A DNA stretch of 64,000 bases, taken from positions 1,542,501-1,606,500 of the forward strand of contig NZ_AP018724.1 in NCBI RefSeq assembly GCF_004001245.1, in the 5' to 3' direction. The translations under genes were made by a program, and so were the position numbers. Origin of the DNA: Sulfurivermis fontis (lineage in GTDB: Bacteria > Pseudomonadota > Gammaproteobacteria > Thiohalomonadales > Thiohalomonadaceae). The number at the start of each line of letters is the position of its first letter. The first letter of the stretch is position 1. Positions 36,622 to 46,211 of the stretch are shown here, in pieces. The notes below the pieces were generated by a model, which was given only the letters and a program-made list of their open reading frames with translations, had not been told where the DNA came from and did not search any database.

Positions 36622-37808
36622 CAGTGCCTCAGACCCCGCATCGCCACCTGACGTTCCGCTGCCATGCGCGCAGCGGCGTCATCGGCAAGAATTTGCTCCA
36701 TGCTGTCGGCGTCATGGGCAGTGACTTCCATCAGCACCGCCTCGATCACCTGCGGGATGGCGGTATAGGCGATACGGCGCTGCAGGAAAGACTCTACCGC
36801 TATCTCGTTGGCGGCATTGAGGATGGCCGAGCTGGTTCCACCGGACTCCATCGCCTCCACGGCGAGGCGCAGGCAGGGAAAACGGTTCAGATCGGGGGCA
36901 CTGAAATCCAGCCGCGCCACACTGAAGATATCCAGGCTACCGACACCGGACTCCATGCGCTCCGGCCAGGCCAGGGCGTGTGCAATGGGTGTACGCATGT
37001 CCGGATTACCGAGTTGCGCCAATACCGAACCATCGACATATTCGACCATCGAGTGGATTACGCTCTGCGGATGCAACACCACCTGCACCTGTGCCGGTGT
37101 GGTGTTGAACAACCAGCAGGCCTCGATCACCTCCAGACCCTTGTTCATCATGGTGGCGGAATCCACCGATATCTTGCGCCCCATGCTCCAGTTGGGATGA
37201 GCCACCGCCTGCTCCGGAGTAACGGCAGCCAACTGCTCGAGCGGTGTGGTGCGGAAGGGACCACCTGAAGCGGTGAGCAGGATGCGGCGCACACCGACAT
37301 GCTCGAAGCCAGTGGAAAAACCCGAGGGCATGCACTGGAAGATGGCGTTGTGCTCACTGTCGATGGGCAGCAGCACGGCATTGTTCTGCTGTATCGCCTC
37401 CATGAACAGGCGGCCCGACATCACCAGTGCCTCTTTGTTGGCAAGCAGCACATGCTTGCCGGCGCGCGCCGCGGCGAGTGTCGGCAGCAGGCCGGCCGCG
37501 CCTACAATAGCCGCCATGACATACTCGACTTCTGGCAGTGCAGCGACCTGCTCCAAACCGGAAGTTCCCGCCAACACAATAATGTCCGGCGCGCTGTCAC
37601 GCAGGCGGGCCGCCAGACGCTCGGCAGCCGTGGCATCACCCATCACGGCATAGGCAGGACGAAACTCCAGACACTGTTCATACAGCTTGTCCACCTGACT
37701 GTTGGCGGTGAGGGCTACCACACGATAACGGTCACGGTGCCGCCCCAACACATCCAGCGTGCTGCGCCCAATCGAACCGGTCGCGCCGAGTACGGTCACA
37801 CCGATCAT
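36621..37808 (-). CDS. dxr: 1-deoxy-D-xylulose-5-phosphate reductoisomerase
   Basis: Converts DXP to MEP with NADPH, the committed isoprenoid step. It is 395 residues. The NADPH motif is [41 protein letters not shown] and LTASGGPFR are active-site motifs, followed by [18 protein letters not shown]. It belongs to the same run as uppS and cdsA, linking isoprenoid precursor and lipid carrier synthesis. Confidence 0.98.
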   Translation of the reverse strand: MIGVTVLGATGSIGRSTLDVLGRHRDRYRVVALTANSQVDKLYEQCLEFRPAYAVMGDATAAERLAARLRDSAPDIIVLAGTSGLEQVAALPEVEYVMAAIVGAAGLLPTLAAARAGKHVLLANKEALVMSGRLFMEAIQQNNAVLLPIDSEHNAIFQCMPSGFSTGFEHVGVRRILLTASGGPFRTTPLEQLAAVTPEQAVAHPNWSMGRKISVDSATMMNKGLEVIEACWLFNTTPAQVQVVLHPQSVIHSMVEYVDGSVLAQLGNPDMRTPIAHALAWPERMESGVGSLDIFSVARLDFSAPDLNRFPCLRLAVEAMESGGTSSAILNAANEIAVESFLQRRIAYTAIPQVIEAVLMEVTAHDADSMEQILADDAAARMAAERQVAMRGLRH

Positions 37809-38626
37809 GACAACGCGTGCCAGAGGAAGAAACCAAACACGAACACCGGCGCCGCCGCGGTAAGGCTGTCGATACGGTCGAGCACACCGCCATGTCCGGG
37901 CAACAGACCACCGCTATCCTTCACCGCAGCGAGCCGCTTGAACATGCTCTCGGTCAGATCACCGACAATCGATGCAGCCACTACAAGCAGGGTTAGGGGC
38001 AACATCCAGGAAAGCGCCGTCAGTGGTAAACCAAGCAGCGGCGTGCCAAGCAGAGTGATGAGCAGGGTCGCGGCCATCGCACCGCCGACACCAGCCCAGG
38101 TCTTGCCGGGACTGACCTGCGGCGCCAGCTTGCGCCGACCGTAGGCATGGCCGGCGAAATAGGCGCCGATATCCGCGCCCCAGACGAGCAGTATGACAAA
38201 CAAGGCATGGCGCGGCCCGGTGTGCCACTGCAGGCCGGCCAGACTGACCCAGCCAGGCAACAGGGTCAGCATGCCGGCGAAGCTCACCAGGCTGGGATAC
38301 CGCTTCCACAGTGCGCCGCCGTGCGGAAAACGCAGCACGAAAACCAGCGCTACACACCACCACAGCACGCCGGCGGCGGCAACGAAAAACAGCAGATAGC
38401 CGATCGTGTCGCGATTGAGCAGTGCAATCATGACACCGACGAAGATCGCGACATAAAAGTGGCGCAGGACCACGTGTTGCAGGCCCGCCAGGCGTGACCA
38501 CTCCCAAGCGCCCAAAACGAAAATGACGCCGAGTATGGCCGCAAACCAAGGTCCAGGCAGCGCCAGCGTAGCCCAAATGGCCAGAGGAGCCAGAATCAGC
38601 GCCGTGATTACACGTAGCTTAAGCAT
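37805..38626 (-). CDS. cdsA: Phosphatidate cytidylyltransferase
   Basis: Makes CDP-diacylglycerol for phospholipids in the inner membrane. It is 273 residues from the ATG at 38626, eight bases inside the end of uppS; the frame extends further up but without membrane-protein character. About seven to eight membrane segments are present. The C-terminal signature is [20 protein letters not shown] followed by [15 protein letters not shown]. Confidence 0.96.
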   Translation of the reverse strand: MLKLRVITALILAPLAIWATLALPGPWFAAILGVIFVLGAWEWSRLAGLQHVVLRHFYVAIFVGVMIALLNRDTIGYLLFFVAAAGVLWWCVALVFVLRFPHGGALWKRYPSLVSFAGMLTLLPGWVSLAGLQWHTGPRHALFVILLVWGADIGAYFAGHAYGRRKLAPQVSPGKTWAGVGGAMAATLLITLLGTPLLGLPLTALSWMLPLTLLVVAASIVGDLTESMFKRLAAVKDSGGLLPGHGGVLDRIDSLTAAAPVFVFGFFLWHALS

Positions 38627-39371
38627 CGAGCAATTGCTCCACCTGCTCGCCGGTGCGACCAAAGCGCCGCTGCCGACTGGCGAAGGATTCCAGTGCTGCA
38701 GCGAAGGCCTGCTCGTCGAATTCAGGCCACAGCAGCGGGGTGAAATAGAGTTCGGTATAGGCCAATTGCCAGAGCAGAAAATTACTGATGCGCTGCTCGC
38801 CGCCGGTACGGATGAACAGATCCGGCTCCGGCAATCCCGCCAAGGAGAGGTGCGTTTCGATGACTGCCGGAGTGATGGCATCGGCCGCCAGCTCACCGCG
38901 CGCTACTTGTTCAGCCACGAAGCGACAGGCTTGGGTGATATCCCAGCGCCCACCGTAATTGGCGGCGATAATCAGATTAAGAGCCGTATTGCCGGACGTG
39001 AGTTCCTCGGCAGCAGCGATGCGCTTTTGCAGCTCAGGGGCAAAGGCACTGCAATCGCCGATGATGCGCAGCCGCACACCGTGCTTGTGCAGCTTTTTGA
39101 CCTCCATGTCGAGGGCGGTCATGAACAGATTCATCAGCAGCCCTACTTCTTCCGCCGGACGGCGCCAGTTTTCGCTGCTGAAGGCAAACAGGGTCAGATA
39201 TTCGATACCCCGTTCAAGGCATCCCTTGACCATGGCCCGCACGCTGTCCATGCCGGCCTTGTGACCGGCAAAGCGCGGCAGTCCGCGCTTGCGTGCCCAG
39301 CGCCCGTTGCCATCCATGATGATGGCCACATGGCGCGGGAGTTTGCGGGCATACAGTTCGGAGTCGGACAT
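38619..39371 (-). CDS. uppS: Undecaprenyl diphosphate synthase
   Basis: Cis-prenyltransferase that makes the C55 carrier for peptidoglycan and O-antigen. It is 250 residues. HVAIIMDGNGRWARKRGL holds the catalytic Asp; GHKAGMDSVR, LTLFAFSSENWRRP and the C-terminal DLFIRTGGEQRISNFLLWQ and AYTELYF motifs are all present. It lies downstream of frr, separated by a phrase repeat. Confidence 0.98.
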   Translation of the reverse strand: MSDSELYARKLPRHVAIIMDGNGRWARKRGLPRFAGHKAGMDSVRAMVKGCLERGIEYLTLFAFSSENWRRPAEEVGLLMNLFMTALDMEVKKLHKHGVRLRIIGDCSAFAPELQKRIAAAEELTSGNTALNLIIAANYGGRWDITQACRFVAEQVARGELAADAITPAVIETHLSLAGLPEPDLFIRTGGEQRISNFLLWQLAYTELYFTPLLWPEFDEQAFAAALESFASRQRRFGRTGEQVEQLLDA

Positions 39372-39379
39372 GGAACGCT

Positions 39380-39487
39380 AGTTACAAGTTTCAAGTTGCA
39401 AGTTGCAAAAAGAAAATCCCCGTTAGTTAAACACCCGCCAGTGACTTTCCCTCTCGTCACTTGCCACTTGTAACTTGGAACTCAAAT
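39380..39487. repeat. Inverted phrase repeat, AAGTTGCAAGTTGCAA family, between frr and uppS
   Basis: The left arm (39380-39410) is degenerate AAGTTGCAAGTT-like phrases. The right arm (39454-39487) has the reverse-complement form, CACTTGCCACTTGTAACTTG. The right arm runs into the frr stop codon (TGA, 39482-39484). The same phrases recur on both sides of relA. Confidence 0.8.
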
Positions 39488-40039
39488 TTCCATCAGGTCC
39501 TTTTCCTTCGTTTCCAGGACCTTGTCGACTTCGACAATGTAACGGTCCGTGAGTTTCTGGATTTCATCCTGGCCACGGCGCTCGTCGTCCTCGCTGATCT
39601 CCTTGGCCTTGAGCAGCTCTTTCAGATCATTGTTGGCATCGCGGCGGATGTTGCGGATGGCCACCTTGGCACCTTCTCCTTCGTGACGCACCACCTTGAT
39701 CAACTCGCGGCGGCGTTCCTCGGTGAGCGGCGGCATGGGGATACGTATCACGGTGCCGGCGGAACTGGGATTGAGTCCCAAGTCGGAGGTAAGGATGGCC
39801 TTTTCCACCGCTTGGATCATATTGCGCTCCCACAGGGTGATGGTGAGGGTACGGGCATCCTCCACACCGATATTACCCACCTGGCTCAGCGGCACCATCG
39901 AACCATAATACTCCACGGTGATGTGCTCCAGCAGGCTGGGATGGGCGCGGCCGGTGCGCAATTTGGTCAGTTCACCCTTCAGCGCGTCCACGCTCTTCTT
40001 CATGCGCGTTTCGGCGTCTTTCTTGATGTCGTTGAGCAT
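39482..40039 (-). CDS. frr: Ribosome recycling factor
   Basis: Splits post-termination ribosomes with EF-G. It is 185 residues, the exact family length. [20 protein letters not shown], then [20 protein letters not shown] and [20 protein letters not shown], mark the two-domain tRNA-mimic. It follows pyrH with 14 bases between. Its stop codon abuts a phrase repeat. Confidence 0.98.
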   Translation of the reverse strand: MLNDIKKDAETRMKKSVDALKGELTKLRTGRAHPSLLEHITVEYYGSMVPLSQVGNIGVEDARTLTITLWERNMIQAVEKAILTSDLGLNPSSAGTVIRIPMPPLTEERRRELIKVVRHEGEGAKVAIRNIRRDANNDLKELLKAKEISEDDERRGQDEIQKLTDRYIVEVDKVLETKEKDLMEI

Positions 40040-40053
40040 GTTTCCTCCAAAGC

Positions 40054-40779
40054 CTAGGCTTCGACCTGGGTGCCCTCGTCCCGTCCCAGCATGATGTTCA
40101 TCAGGGCGCCCGGCTTGTTCATATTGAACACACGCAGCGGCATGCGGTGATCACGGCACAGCACGATGGCGGTGGCATCCATCACCTCCAGCTTGCGCTC
40201 CAGTACCTCGTCATAGGTCAGCCGACCGTAGCGGGTGGCGCTCGGATCTTTCACTGGATCGGCGCTGTAGACACCATCTACCTTGGTAGCCTTGAGTACC
40301 AGGTCAGCATTGATCTCGATGCCGCGCAGACTGGCGGCCGAGTCGGTGGTGAAGAAGGGGTTGCCGGTTCCGGCAGCGAAGATCACCAGCCGCCCCTTTT
40401 CCAGGTGACGGATGGCCTTGCTGCGCACGAAATCTTCGCACACGGCGGGGATCGGCAGGGCCGACATCACCCGCACTTGCAGCCCTTCCTTTTCCAACGC
40501 CCCTTGCATGTTGAGAGAGTTGATCACCGTGGCCAACATGCCGATCTGATCGGCTGCCGCCCGGTCCATGCCGGACGACGCCAGACTGACACCACGGAAG
40601 ATATTGCCGCCGCCGATCACCACGCCGACCTGCACCCCCGCCCTGACCACCGCGGCAATCTCCCGGGCGATGCGTTGAGCGACTTCCGGGTCGATACCGA
40701 ACCCCTGCTTGCCCATTAGGGCCTCACCGCTCAGCTTGAGCAGGACGCGGTGGTAAACCGGTTTGGCGGCGTCTCCCAT
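40054..40779 (-). CDS. pyrH: UMP kinase
   Basis: Phosphorylates UMP to UDP, and in enterobacteria also helps regulate carAB. It is 241 residues of the amino-acid-kinase fold: [53 protein letters not shown] and [16 protein letters not shown]. It comes three bases after tsf in the rpsB-tsf-pyrH-frr cluster. Confidence 0.98.
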   Translation of the reverse strand: MGDAAKPVYHRVLLKLSGEALMGKQGFGIDPEVAQRIAREIAAVVRAGVQVGVVIGGGNIFRGVSLASSGMDRAAADQIGMLATVINSLNMQGALEKEGLQVRVMSALPIPAVCEDFVRSKAIRHLEKGRLVIFAAGTGNPFFTTDSAASLRGIEINADLVLKATKVDGVYSADPVKDPSATRYGRLTYDEVLERKLEVMDATAIVLCRDHRMPLRVFNMNKPGALMNIMLGRDEGTQVEA

Positions 40780-40782
40780 GAC

Positions 40783-41670
40783 TTACTTGCTCGTGGCGGC
40801 GGCCTGGGCGGCCACTTCCTCGGCGAAATTGACGGTCTTCTTCTCGATGCCCTCGCCTACCTCGAAGCGGGTGAAACCGATCACCTTGGCGCCGGCGTCC
40901 TTCACCAGCTTCTCCACGCTGATGTCCGGGTTCTTGACGAAGGGCTGGCCCAGCAGGGTGACTTCCTTGAGGAACTTCTTGATGCGGCCGTCCACCATCT
41001 TGGCGATGATGTCGGCGGGCTTGCCGCTGTCGGCGGACTGCGCGGTATAGATCTCGCGCTCCTTCTCGATCAGCTCGGCCGGTACCTGATCCTCGGACAC
41101 ACACTGCGGACGGCTGGCGGCCACATGCATGGCGATGTCGCGGGCCAGTTCGGCAGTGCCGCCCTGCAACTCGACCACCACGCCGATGCGGGTGCCGTGC
41201 AGATAGTTCACCAGGATGTTATCGCTGTTGTAGGCCACCATGCGGCGCACGGCGGAGTTCTCGCCGATCTTGGCGATCAGAGCCTTGGTAGCGTCGGCCA
41301 CGGTCATACCGTCGGGCATCTTGGCGGCCAGCAGGGCGTCGATGTCGTTGGCGCCGGAGTTCAGGGCCACCTCGCCCACGGCGTTGGCGAAGTTGCGGAA
41401 ATCGTCGCCCTTGGTGACGAAGTCGGTTTCGCAGTTCACTTCCACCATCACCAGGCGCTTGCCGTCGGCGGCGGCCTTGACGATGATCAGGCCCTCGGCA
41501 GCGGTGCGGCCGGCCTTCTTGTCGGCCTTGGCCATGCCGGCCTTACGCATGTGCTCGATGGCGGCCTCGATGTCGCCGTTGGTTTCCGTCAGGGCCTTCT
41601 TGCACTCCATCATGCCGGCGCCGGTGCGCTCACGCAGGTCCTTGACCAGGGCAGCGGTAATTTCAGCCAT
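40783..41670 (-). CDS. tsf: Elongation factor Ts
   Basis: Guanine-nucleotide exchange factor for EF-Tu. It is 295 residues from the ATG at 41670 ([21 protein letters not shown]). The conserved [12 protein letters not shown] and [10 protein letters not shown] motifs, a TDFV loop that contacts EF-Tu, and a two-subdomain core are present. A terminator-like hairpin lies between it and rpsB, so its expression may be set below that of S2 or depend on read-through. Confidence 0.98.
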   Translation of the reverse strand: MAEITAALVKDLRERTGAGMMECKKALTETNGDIEAAIEHMRKAGMAKADKKAGRTAAEGLIIVKAAADGKRLVMVEVNCETDFVTKGDDFRNFANAVGEVALNSGANDIDALLAAKMPDGMTVADATKALIAKIGENSAVRRMVAYNSDNILVNYLHGTRIGVVVELQGGTAELARDIAMHVAASRPQCVSEDQVPAELIEKEREIYTAQSADSGKPADIIAKMVDGRIKKFLKEVTLLGQPFVKNPDISVEKLVKDAGAKVIGFTRFEVGEGIEKKTVNFAEEVAAQAAATSK

Positions 41671-41738
41671 CTTGTAATCCTCGCTAGAAAATCGGAAATC
41701 TGTCGGCGGCCTGCGGCCGCCGGTTCGGCAATACATTC

Positions 41739-41766
41739 AAAAAAGGGGGCCTGGCCCCCTTTTTTG
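41739..41766. terminator. Terminator or attenuator hairpin between rpsB and tsf
   Basis: AAAAAAGGGGGC and GCCCCCTTTTTT form a near-perfect stem with a CTG loop and U-tracts on both strands, inside the rpsB-tsf gap. An internal attenuator would let S2 exceed EF-Ts. Whether it stops all transcripts is unknown. Confidence 0.8.
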
Positions 41767-41786
41767 TCTTCAGGTCGCCATCCGGC

Positions 41787-42521
41787 TTAACGGGCGGTTT
41801 CTTCGACCTCGACGAACTCGTCCACCGCACCGGCGCCGGACGCGCTGCGGCCGGCCAGGATGCTGTCCGCCGCTGCCTGCACGTACAGGGTGATGGCGCG
41901 GATGGCGTCGTCGTTGCCGGGGATGACGTAGTCGACACCGTCCGGGCTGTTGTTGGTATCGACCACGCCGATCACCGGGATACCCAGGGTCTTGGCCTCG
42001 GCGATGGCGTTCTTCTCATGGCCGACGTCGATGATGAACAGGGCGTCCGGCAGGCTGGCCATGTCCTTGATACCACCGATGGAGCGCTGCAGTTTGTCGA
42101 TCTCGCGGCGCATCAGCAGCGCTTCCTTCTTGGAGACGCGGTTCATGCTGCCGTCCTGCTCCATGCTCTCCAGATCCTTCAGCCGCTTGATGGACTGCTT
42201 GACGGTCTTGAAGTTGGTCAGCATGCCGCCCAGCCAGCGGTGGTTGACGTAGGGCATACCGCAGCGCTGTGCCTCGGCGGCGATGATGTCGCGGGCCTGG
42301 CGCTTGGTGCCGACGAACAGGATGGTGCCGCGCTTGGATGCCATGGAACCCAGGAAATTCATCGCCTCGTTGAACAGCGGGACGGTCTTTTCCAGGTTGA
42401 CGATGTGGACTTTGTTGCGGGCGCCGAAGATGTAGGGCGCCATCTTCGGGTTCCAGTAACGGGTCTGGTGGCCGAAATGAACACCGGCCTCCAGCATCTG
42501 ACGCATGGTCACGTTTGCCAT
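41787..42521 (-). CDS. rpsB: 30S ribosomal protein S2
   Basis: Binds the 30S subunit through S1 and is needed for initiation. It is 244 residues. The ATG at 42521 ([19 protein letters not shown]) is chosen because AGAGGA lies nine bases before it; the ATG at 42530 directly abuts that site. [17 protein letters not shown] and the ending EFVEVEE are typical. It is the first gene of a long translation and envelope run and has a structured leader. Confidence 0.98.
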   Translation of the reverse strand: MANVTMRQMLEAGVHFGHQTRYWNPKMAPYIFGARNKVHIVNLEKTVPLFNEAMNFLGSMASKRGTILFVGTKRQARDIIAAEAQRCGMPYVNHRWLGGMLTNFKTVKQSIKRLKDLESMEQDGSMNRVSKKEALLMRREIDKLQRSIGGIKDMASLPDALFIIDVGHEKNAIAEAKTLGIPVIGVVDTNNSPDGVDYVIPGNDDAIRAITLYVQAAADSILAGRSASGAGAVDEFVEVEETAR

Positions 42522-42553
42522 TTGAAACATTCCTCTTTCAGGGTTGGGCCTCC

Positions 42554-42620
42554 ACGTACCCCGCTGGCCGACCCCCGGGTGATAGACCCTGAAGGCACCC
42601 CGGCCAGTGTGACGGTACGT
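42554..42620 (-). promoter_or_regulatory. Structured rpsB leader hairpin, probable S2 autoregulatory element
   Basis: On the rpsB mRNA, ACGTACC (plus 42614-42620) pairs with GGTACGT (plus 42554-42560), and CTGGCC with GGCCAG inside, around a Gly/Cys-poor loop region with GGGTCTATCACCC. Gammaproteobacterial rpsB leaders carry a conserved structure by which S2 represses rpsB-tsf. The assignment here is by position and shape, not alignment. Confidence 0.55.
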
Positions 42621-42678
42621 GTGCGGATTTGAAAAACTAAAAACTCAATAAACGCGGGTTTGCCTATTGAAGCCGCGC

Positions 42679-42707
42679 TTTATACCATAATCACCGTTCC
42701 GCAACAA
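42679..42707 (-). promoter_or_regulatory. Sigma-70 promoter of rpsB
   Basis: On the reverse strand, TTGTTG (plus 42702-42707) and TATAAA (plus 42679-42684) are spaced by exactly 17 bases. A GC-rich discriminator (GCGCGGC) follows, as at stringently controlled ribosomal promoters. It implies a leader of about 150 nt. Confidence 0.7.
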
Positions 42708-42764
42708 CGGCATACCCGCCCCGATGCGGCCGTCCGACAGCCGCCAACCCCCAGGAATCGCTGC

Positions 42765-43532
42765 ATGAGCGTCACCATCAAGACCCCGGAAGAACAGGAA
42801 AAAATGCGCGTGGCCGGCCGCCTGGCCGCCGAGGTGCTGGAGATGATCGCACCCCATGTGCAGCCCGGGGTGACCACCGACACGCTGGACCGGCTGTGCC
42901 ACGACCATATCGTCAACGTCCAGCAGGCCATCCCGGCACCGCTCAACTACCACGGCTACCCCAAGTCCATCTGCACCTCCATCAACCATCAGGTCTGCCA
43001 CGGCATCCCCAATGACCGTGAGCTGAAGGACGGCGACATCGTCAATCTGGACATCACAGTGATCAAGGATGGCTACCACGGCGACACCAGCATGATGTTC
43101 CTGGTGGGCAAACCATCCATCAAGGCCGAACGCCTGTGCCGCGTCGCCCATGAATGCCTGTTGGTCGGCATCCGCCTGGTGCGGCCGGGGGTACGCCTGG
43201 GGGACATCGGCCACGCCATCCAGCACCATGCCGAGGCCAACGGCTACTCCATCGTGCGCGAATACTGCGGCCACGGCATCGGCAAGGACTTCCATGAGGA
43301 GCCCCAGGTGCTGCACTACGGCACCCCCGGCACCGGCCTGGAACTGACCCCGGGCATGACCTTCACCATCGAGCCCATGGTCAACGCCGGCAAGCGCCAC
43401 ATCAAGCTGCTGCCCGACGGCTGGACCGTGGTGACCAAGGACCGCAGCCTGTCGGCCCAGTGGGAACATACCATCCTGGTCACCGACGACGGCTGCGAGG
43501 TGCTCACCCGCCGCTCCGGCGAGGTCATATAA
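42765..43532 (+). CDS. map: Type I methionine aminopeptidase
   Basis: Removes the initiator Met from new proteins. It is 255 residues from the ATG at 42765 (MSVTIKTPEEQEKMRVAGRL); an upstream in-frame start at 42660 would overlap the rpsB promoter. Metal ligands lie in NLDITVIKDGYHGDTS, in CGHGIGKDFHEEP, in TIEPM and in QWEHTILVT. It is divergent from rpsB and seven bases before glnD, a standard arrangement. Confidence 0.98.
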   Translation: MSVTIKTPEEQEKMRVAGRLAAEVLEMIAPHVQPGVTTDTLDRLCHDHIVNVQQAIPAPLNYHGYPKSICTSINHQVCHGIPNDRELKDGDIVNLDITVIKDGYHGDTSMMFLVGKPSIKAERLCRVAHECLLVGIRLVRPGVRLGDIGHAIQHHAEANGYSIVREYCGHGIGKDFHEEPQVLHYGTPGTGLELTPGMTFTIEPMVNAGKRHIKLLPDGWTVVTKDRSLSAQWEHTILVTDDGCEVLTRRSGEVI

Positions 43533-43539
43533 CCTTCTG

Positions 43540-46185
43540 ATGGAAAAGGATGTCCTCTTCGACGGCGCGGCCTTCGACGACGCCCTCGCCGCGGGCGCCG
43601 CGCCCCTGCCCCTGTTCCGCGACGCCCTGCGCCAGGCCCATGCCGTGCTGGCACGGCGCTTCGAGCGCGGCGCCCCCATCGTCCAGTTGGTGCGCGGCCG
43701 CGCCTGGGTGGTGGACCAGCTGCTGGCCCGGGCCTGGCAACACCTCATGGCTGGGAGCCAACATCAGGCGGCCCTGGTCGCCGTGGGCGGCTACGGCCGT
43801 GGCGAACTGCATCCCTATTCCGACATCGACCTGATGGTTCTGCTGCCGGTGGGCGAACTGCCCGCCCTGCATCAGGCCCTGGAAGGGTTTCTGCTGTTCC
43901 TGTGGGACATGGGGCTGGAGGTGGGCCACAGTGTGCGCTCGGTGGCCGACTGCGAGCGCGAGGGCCGGGCCGACATCACTGTCGCCACCAATCTGATGGA
44001 GTCGCGCCTGCTGGGTGGCGACGCCGGCCTGTACTACGCCATGCGCCAGGTAGTCGGCCCGGACCACATCTGGCCGGTACGCGAGTTCTTCGCCGCCAAG
44101 TGGCAGGAACAGATCGCCCGTCACCGCAAGTTTCACGACACTGCCTACAACCTGGAACCCAACGTCAAGGAAGGCCCCGGCGGCCTGCGCGACATCCAGA
44201 TGATCGGCTGGGTGGCCAAGCGCCACTTCGGCGGCCAGACCCTGGACGACCTGGTCGGCCACGGCTTCCTGACCCCCGGGGAATACCGCACCCTCATCGA
44301 CGGCCAGAACTTCCTCTGGCGCGTACGCTTCGGCCTGCACCTGCTGGCCCGCCGCCGCGAAGACCGCCTGCTGTTCGACCACCAGCGCGCCCTCGCCCGC
44401 CAGTTCGGTTACCAGGATGAAGATGCCACCCTGGCGGTGGAGCAGTTCATGAAGCGCTACTACCGCACGGTGATGGAACTGGGCCAGCTCAACGAAATGC
44501 TGCTGCAACTGTTCCAGGAAAAGATCCTGCTCGTCGACGAGCCGGCGCAGATTGTCCCCCTCAACCGCCGCTTCCAGACACGCAACGGTTTTCTCGAGGT
44601 CAGCAACGACCTGGTATTCCGCCGTCAGCCCTTCGCCCTGCTGGAGCTGTTCCTCCTACTGGCGCAGCACGAACACCTCAAGGGCATACGCGCCGAGACC
44701 ATCCGTCTGATCCGCAGCCACCTGCATCTCATCGACGACGAATTCCGCGCCGACCTGCGCTGCCGCAGCCTGTTCATGGAACTGCTGCGCCAACCGCGCG
44801 GCGTACACACTGCCTTGCGCCACATGAACCGCTTCGGCCTGCTCGGCGCCTACCTGCCGGCCTTCGGCCGCATCGTCGGCCAGATGCAACACGACCTGTT
44901 CCACGTCTATACCGTGGACGAACACACCCTGTTCGTGCTGCGCAACGTGCGCCGCTACGCCTATACGCAATACAAGGCCGAGTTCCCGCTATGCAGCGAG
45001 CTGATGGACCAGATCCCCAAGCGCGAAGTGCTGTACGTCGCCGCCCTGTTTCACGACATCGCCAAGGGCCGCGGCGGCGATCACTCGGTGCTGGGGGCCG
45101 AAGAGGTAACGGAATTCTGCCGCAACCACCAGCTGTCCGACTACGACACCCGCCTCGCCGCCTGGCTGGTACGCAACCATCTGCTGATGTCGGCCACCGC
45201 CCAGCGCCAGGACATCAACGACCCGGACGTAGTGAACGCCTTTGCTGCCGCCGTGGGCGACCGCGTACATCTGGACTATCTCTATCTGCTCACCATCGCC
45301 GACATCCGCGCCACCAGCCCCACACTGTGGAACTCCTGGAAGGGCACCCTGCTCAACACGCTGTACAACAGCACACGCAACGCCCTGCGCCGCGGCCTCA
45401 CCAACCCCATCGATGCCGACGAACTGATCGCCGAGACCAAGGAAGAGGCGCGCAAACGGGTGCGCGACCGTGCCGTTTCAGCGCAGGCCATCGACGCCCT
45501 CTGGTCGCGCCTGGACGACGACTACTTCCTGCGCTACACCATCGACGCCATTGCGTGGCATACCGAGTCGATCATTGCGGCGCAGGACAGCCCGCCGCCG
45601 CTAATTCTGATCCGCCAGCAGACCCAGCATGGCGGCACCGAGGTATTCATCTACACCCCACGCCACGACAACCTGTTCGCCCTTACCACCAGCACCCTGG
45701 ATCAGATGGGGCTCACCATCACCGATGCCCGTATCATGACCTCGCGCGACGGCTACACCCTGGATACCTATATCGTGCTGGAGGAAGACGGCGCCCCGGT
45801 GAGCGATGCCTGGCGCATCCAGGAACTGGAAACCACGCTGCACGATGTGCTGGCCTATCCCGATGCACCTCCGCAAAAAGTCGAACGCCGCCTGCCGCGC
45901 CAACTGAAACACTTCACCATTCCGACCCAGGTTATCTTCCAACCCGATCCCTACAATGACCGCACGGTGATGGAGGTGATCAGTTCGGACCGCCCCGGGC
46001 TGCTGTCACAAATCGGCAAGGCATTGATGGAGTGCAACGTGCGCCTGCAGAATGCCAAAATCGCAACCCTGGGCGCCCGCGTGGAGGACATTTTCTTCAT
46101 CACCGACGCGGCCAACCAGCCGCTGCACGATACACAGCAGATGGAGCAGTTGCGCCAGCGCATTGCGGCGTTGCTGGCGCCATAG
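43540..46185 (+). CDS. glnD: [Protein-PII] uridylyltransferase / uridylyl-removing enzyme
   Basis: The nitrogen sensor that adds or removes UMP on PII according to glutamine level. It is 881 residues. The nucleotidyltransferase domain has GGYGRGELHPYSDIDLMVL (about 83-101), and NVKEGPGGLRDIQ is a GlnD hallmark. The HD hydrolase domain has LFHDIAKGRGGDHS near residue 505. Two C-terminal ACT domains bind glutamine (about 705-790 and 810-881, the second starting VMEVISSDRPGLL). It is probably co-transcribed with map. Confidence 0.98.
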   Translation: MEKDVLFDGAAFDDALAAGAAPLPLFRDALRQAHAVLARRFERGAPIVQLVRGRAWVVDQLLARAWQHLMAGSQHQAALVAVGGYGRGELHPYSDIDLMVLLPVGELPALHQALEGFLLFLWDMGLEVGHSVRSVADCEREGRADITVATNLMESRLLGGDAGLYYAMRQVVGPDHIWPVREFFAAKWQEQIARHRKFHDTAYNLEPNVKEGPGGLRDIQMIGWVAKRHFGGQTLDDLVGHGFLTPGEYRTLIDGQNFLWRVRFGLHLLARRREDRLLFDHQRALARQFGYQDEDATLAVEQFMKRYYRTVMELGQLNEMLLQLFQEKILLVDEPAQIVPLNRRFQTRNGFLEVSNDLVFRRQPFALLELFLLLAQHEHLKGIRAETIRLIRSHLHLIDDEFRADLRCRSLFMELLRQPRGVHTALRHMNRFGLLGAYLPAFGRIVGQMQHDLFHVYTVDEHTLFVLRNVRRYAYTQYKAEFPLCSELMDQIPKREVLYVAALFHDIAKGRGGDHSVLGAEEVTEFCRNHQLSDYDTRLAAWLVRNHLLMSATAQRQDINDPDVVNAFAAAVGDRVHLDYLYLLTIADIRATSPTLWNSWKGTLLNTLYNSTRNALRRGLTNPIDADELIAETKEEARKRVRDRAVSAQAIDALWSRLDDDYFLRYTIDAIAWHTESIIAAQDSPPPLILIRQQTQHGGTEVFIYTPRHDNLFALTTSTLDQMGLTITDARIMTSRDGYTLDTYIVLEEDGAPVSDAWRIQELETTLHDVLAYPDAPPQKVERRLPRQLKHFTIPTQVIFQPDPYNDRTVMEVISSDRPGLLSQIGKALMECNVRLQNAKIATLGARVEDIFFITDAANQPLHDTQQMEQLRQRIAALLAP

Positions 46186-46211
46186 GCGCGGGAGAGAACG
46201 CCTGACCTGCC

